DNA from: Rhabdornis inornatus
Taxonomy: Eukaryota > Chordata > Aves > Passeriformes > Rhabdornithidae
Assembly (NCBI GenBank): GCA_013397075.1
Contig: VWZS01003516.1
Location: 124,001 to 188,000 of the forward strand
Direction: 5' to 3'
DNA length: 64,000 nt
Shown one piece after another: positions 60,832-64,000 of this stretch. Numbering within the stretch: the stretch's first letter is position 1; the number at the start of each line of letters is the position of its first letter. The notes under the pieces were generated by a model. That model did no database searches, had not been told where the DNA came from, and saw only the letters and a list, made by a program, of their open reading frames with translations. The position numbers and the translations under genes are program-made.

Positions 60832-63711
60832 CTAGAGGGCAAACGGAAAGAAATAAAGTCTCGCGTTAACAAGATATATATTATATACAAGATAGACAAG
60901 ATATTGCACTGGACATTTGCAAGAGAAGTATCCATACTTAACTACAGGTGATGCCCTGAAGCATTTTTTAGGAGAAAGGAAGTAAGATGTCTTTACAGCA
61001 GAAGAACAACTGCCTCAATGCACCAGGTCCATCTGAAAGTGCTTTTTACTAGTTTAGTTTTACATAATTAATGATGAGTGAGGAAAGTTCCATTTGAGAT
61101 CTTTTGTCCCTGCCAACAGACAAACTGGTTTTGTTAAGTAGCATCTTTCTCAAGCATCTACACAAAGTTGGCCGAGAAAATCTGAGTAATCCTGAAAAAA
61201 ATCCTTATCCTAGCAGGGGCAGGCAATGGAGTACTGTGCCTGTAAGTTGCTCTAGAAGTACTGGGACTTGCACCACAAATATGTCCTGCATTTATCATCA
61301 GAAAGAACAGTACTTTACCTTCAGAATCTACAGACATTTATGTATCAATGATCTCCAAAAACATTCAGGTTAGGGCTGCATAATTGGTCATTCATTCTTC
61401 AGCAAGTTTCCTGCCCTACCTCAGGATGAAACACTAGAACATTTGCCCTAGAGAGGAGAGTCTTCTCTGCCCAATGAACAAAAAAAAGTTGAGGCAATTG
61501 CTTTTCTCCACTGTCCCAATCCAAACCTCACTATACAGTGTTCTCCCAGCCACACAGACACAGATTATCTCTCTAGGAAAATATTTCTGAAAATTTTATG
61601 TATATTTGGATTTCTTCAGCTCCCCTTCCTCAAGAGCTGTACAGCTAGGAGAGAATAACAACTTTTTTTCTGTTCTTCTTGATAAGCAAAAACTCACACA
61701 TGGTAAGGGGCAACAAGAGATGGGGTGTTTCGTTTTTATAGAGATTGTTCAACAGCTCTGCAGACAAATGCTGTCAACCCACCACTCTAATGCCTGATCC
61801 AAACAAATTCCCTCAGCAGTTTTATGACATCTGCTTACAGAATAACCTGGAAATGACTATTCAAAAACAACTGATGTTTCAACACCAATCCTTCGCTCCA
61901 ATGTCCAAGTGCCTTCTGAGCACATTCTTATGTGGAATGTGACACATTCTCAAACATTTCCTTTTGGTAAAGGAGGGTGAGTAAACTGCTGACATGGTTG
62001 GCCTCAAGGGATCTCAAAATTGTATTTTAGCAGTTATGGGAAGGATTGCACTCACACAAGCAACTGCTATTCTCTCCTGATTTCTCATAAGCAACCTAGC
62101 ATTAAATCATGAATGAGAGAAATACTTCAAAGAAAAAGGAGCTCTTCATAACAGATTAGAATACAAAGCTTGCATTCTCACTGCTATCACATCGATTATT
62201 TCATCATATGAACATGGATCCAAGTTAACTTAGTAACAAGTTATTTACAGAATTTTTGGCATACAGATTTTAAATTCAGACTACTTTTTCTTAAAGCTAG
62301 AGGAAGTCAATGAAGCATCTAAGTTATCATCTCCACCTAGACACTTGAGCATCCCACAAGGAAAGAGATTCTCAACACACAGGGCTTTACACCACATTTT
62401 CTATTATGTTTTCACCCACTTCAACCAATTAAGGGGCAGCAATACAACAAATAAAATCAAAAAATAGGTCACAGTTTGCTTCATAACAACTCCGCCTAAA
62501 GAACTAAGGGCTAGTGGTCAATATTGAGCACCCATATTAAAATGAGGAGTCTGGAAACCGTTTTGCAAGAGAACCCAAATTAATCCACTATTTTGGGAGA
62601 AACTTTATATCTTATTGAGGTGGGAGGCAAACTAATCTGCAGCCCTTTAGCCCTAGAATTTAATATGTAATCAGAAAAGCCAGAGGCTGAGGTGTGTCAA
62701 AAACCCAGCTCGATTCCTTATCTTCTACACAACTGCTGTTTAAGGCAAGCACAAAGCAGGCACACTCCTTCAGGAGAGCTTAGGAAACAGCACATTTGCC
62801 AAGACTTTAACAGATGAAAGGCATTTCCTAGAAGGAAAATGCAAGAGAAGGGGAACCAGGCAATCTCCTAATTGTTTGGACTACGGATGGAAGATCTTCC
62901 AGTAGATTATGTTGGGGAGGTCTAGGAAAAAGCTGGGAGAGCCTCCTACTACCATTGTAAGATTACTCTGGGGCTTAGCTGAACTTGAGCCTACCAGCAT
63001 CTTCCACAAGCCCATCTCCTGCCTCCCCCAGGCAGGAACACAGGCATGCAAAACCTCCAATAGCTTATTTTGGCACAGCTCTTGGAGAGCCAGCATTCAG
63101 AGATAAAGGTCTCTAATCACACTACATCCTCTTAAAGAGGAATGAATGCTACATTTTAAAAGCCAGCTGTGCACTAGTGAGAAACACATGTTGAAAAAGA
63201 GCGAAGTTTTACATCATGGCCAAGTATTGAAAGAAATTAGACATCTTTAACTCTTGTTAAGGTAAATAAATATCACATGAGCACCTTAGACATTGGTATC
63301 ACACCACACCTTCCCTCTCCCCATGTTTTCATTTCCTCACAGCCTCAGTGCAGCAGCATCAAGGGCTGAGGTTGGTTTAAGGTTGATGTAGGAGAATTGG
63401 ATGAGATTGGAACTGCACGCAAGGAAATCTCCTGATCTTATGAAAGGTGTGCTTGGGCTGGAGAGCTGGGCTGGAAGACAGAGCCAAAACCGTGGCAAGA
63501 ATATCCGGGCATATCATGTTAGGGATGAAGTTAAGTTTAAACCAGCACACAAGTACAGAATCTTCATCTCACAGCCTCTCTCTCTTCAGTTAGTAAGAGC
63601 AACTAACTAACTGGTGGATCATTTTCTCCAGTGTGTAAAGAAAGATAAGAGAAGTCTGATAGCAGGAGAACAGAAAACACACCACAGAGGAGGTATGCAC
63701 TGGAGCCTTAC
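60832..63711 (-). other. JAG2: JAG2 final intron
   Basis: This 2,880-base intron sits between the juxtamembrane exon and the transmembrane exon. It has a GTAAGG donor and a pyrimidine-rich acceptor (read on the minus strand). It is AT-rich. I found no CR1 copy, tandem array, RNA gene or coding exon in it. Short open frames on both strands (for example near 61104-61373 and 63401-63610) show no recognisable protein features. Confidence 0.93.
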
Positions 63712-63868
63712 CTGATGATGAATTCCCAACAACGATGGTCTCGACTTTGACTTCAGTTACTGCCAACATAACCGTGCTGTTCTGTCGCTTGGTGATGGCA
63801 TTCACTATTGTATTAGCAGCATTCTGAATGAGGCTGTTATCTTGTTCATCTCGGTGTGGGACAAAGGA
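63712..63868 (-). CDS. JAG2: JAG2 penultimate coding exon: extracellular juxtamembrane region
   Basis: This 157-base exon encodes 52 residues plus the first base of a split codon. It starts SFVPHRDEQDNSL after an acceptor ending CCCTGTAG. It ends GNSSS at a donor reading CAG followed by GTAAGG. The stretch VMLAVTEVKVETIVV is a near match to the membrane-proximal segment of mammalian JAG2. Two N-glycosylation sequons are visible, NST just before VMLAV and NSS near the end; the first aligns with one I recall in human JAG2. The region lies between the cysteine-rich domain and the membrane helix, near where sheddases would be expected to cut. Splicing to the 60831 acceptor restores frame (1 + 2 bases, giving Asp) and reads NSSS-D-Y-LVPIL. 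The reading frame is open across the exon and phase agrees at both ends. Confidence 0.96.
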
Positions 63869-64000
63869 CTACAGGGAGTGAAGGGGGAAAGCAAGAAGTT
63901 ATTGCAGTCACCTAACCATGGAGAAGTACTTTTTAAATCCAGCAACATCTTAATTGAGTTCACTCAGTTGAATTCGCCTGCCAGTAGCTACAAACACTTC
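63869..64000 (-). other. JAG2: JAG2 intron, partial (3' end only)
   Basis: The bases upstream of the penultimate exon form the end of the preceding JAG2 intron. A pyrimidine-rich tract leads to the AG at 63870-63869. The intron runs off the window edge, so its length and the preceding exon are not visible. Confidence 0.9.

Noticed and set aside
60500..60835. 111-codon hydrophobic plus-strand frame
   Set aside because: It is the antisense of the JAG2 last exon; its hydrophobic runs are the complement of the acidic GAG/GAA codons and charged tail.
1..64000. tRNA, rRNA, snRNA or snoRNA genes
   Set aside because: No A-box/B-box pair, conserved U-RNA core or rRNA block was recognised on either strand by eye; a covariance-model scan was not possible.

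Overview
This window looks like a bird nuclear chromosome segment. The evidence is several fragments of CR1 non-LTR retrotransposons of the kind that dominates bird genomes, worn MIR-like SINE pieces of older amniote age, simple-sequence tracts, and one unmistakable vertebrate gene with ordinary GT-AG introns. Nothing points to bacterial, viral or organellar DNA. I cannot name the species. The CR1 copies would also fit another archosaur, but bird is the best reading.

The only protein-coding gene I can support is the 3' end of JAG2 (Jagged-2, the chicken Serrate-2 type Notch ligand), on the minus strand at the right edge. Two exons are present. The penultimate exon (63712-63868) encodes the extracellular juxtamembrane stretch. 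The last exon (60359-60831) encodes the transmembrane helix, the cytoplasmic tail and the stop codon. They are separated by a 2.88 kb intron and joined in phase (1 + 2 bases). A 3'UTR of about 1.8 kb is inferred from 60358 down to a poly(A) signal at 58562-58567, and there is a cluster of proximal AATAAA hexamers near 60204-60226. The rest of JAG2 (signal peptide, DSL domain, EGF repeats, cysteine-rich region) lies beyond base 64000.

Bases 1 to about 58,500 are the 3' flank of JAG2 and I find no real gene there. The open frames present (up to 205 codons) have no recognisable domains, overlap on both strands, and are longest where the DNA is GC-rich. What can be supported: CR1 fragments at 15700-15855, 24570-24622, 25888-26178, 38568-38977 and 58262-58310; an older CR1/L3-like piece at 54735-54905; MIR-like SINE remnants at 296-410, 10190-10345, 23925-24025, 29465-29625 and 35198-35265; a 43-bp minisatellite at 8313-8441; and assorted poly-A, poly-T, AAAAT, CAA and purine/pyrimidine tracts. 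In mammals the next gene on this side of JAG2 is GPR132; its single large coding exon is not in this window.

I do not see a novel biological system. The most useful leads are the probable alternative polyadenylation of JAG2, the acidic run in its cytoplasmic tail, a few candidate regulatory patches in the flank (a TAATTA/AP-1 cluster near 33.3 kb, small CpG-dense islets at 30.8, 40.0 and 58.3 kb), and the interstitial repeats. Homology calls rest on recognition of the sequence, not on a search.
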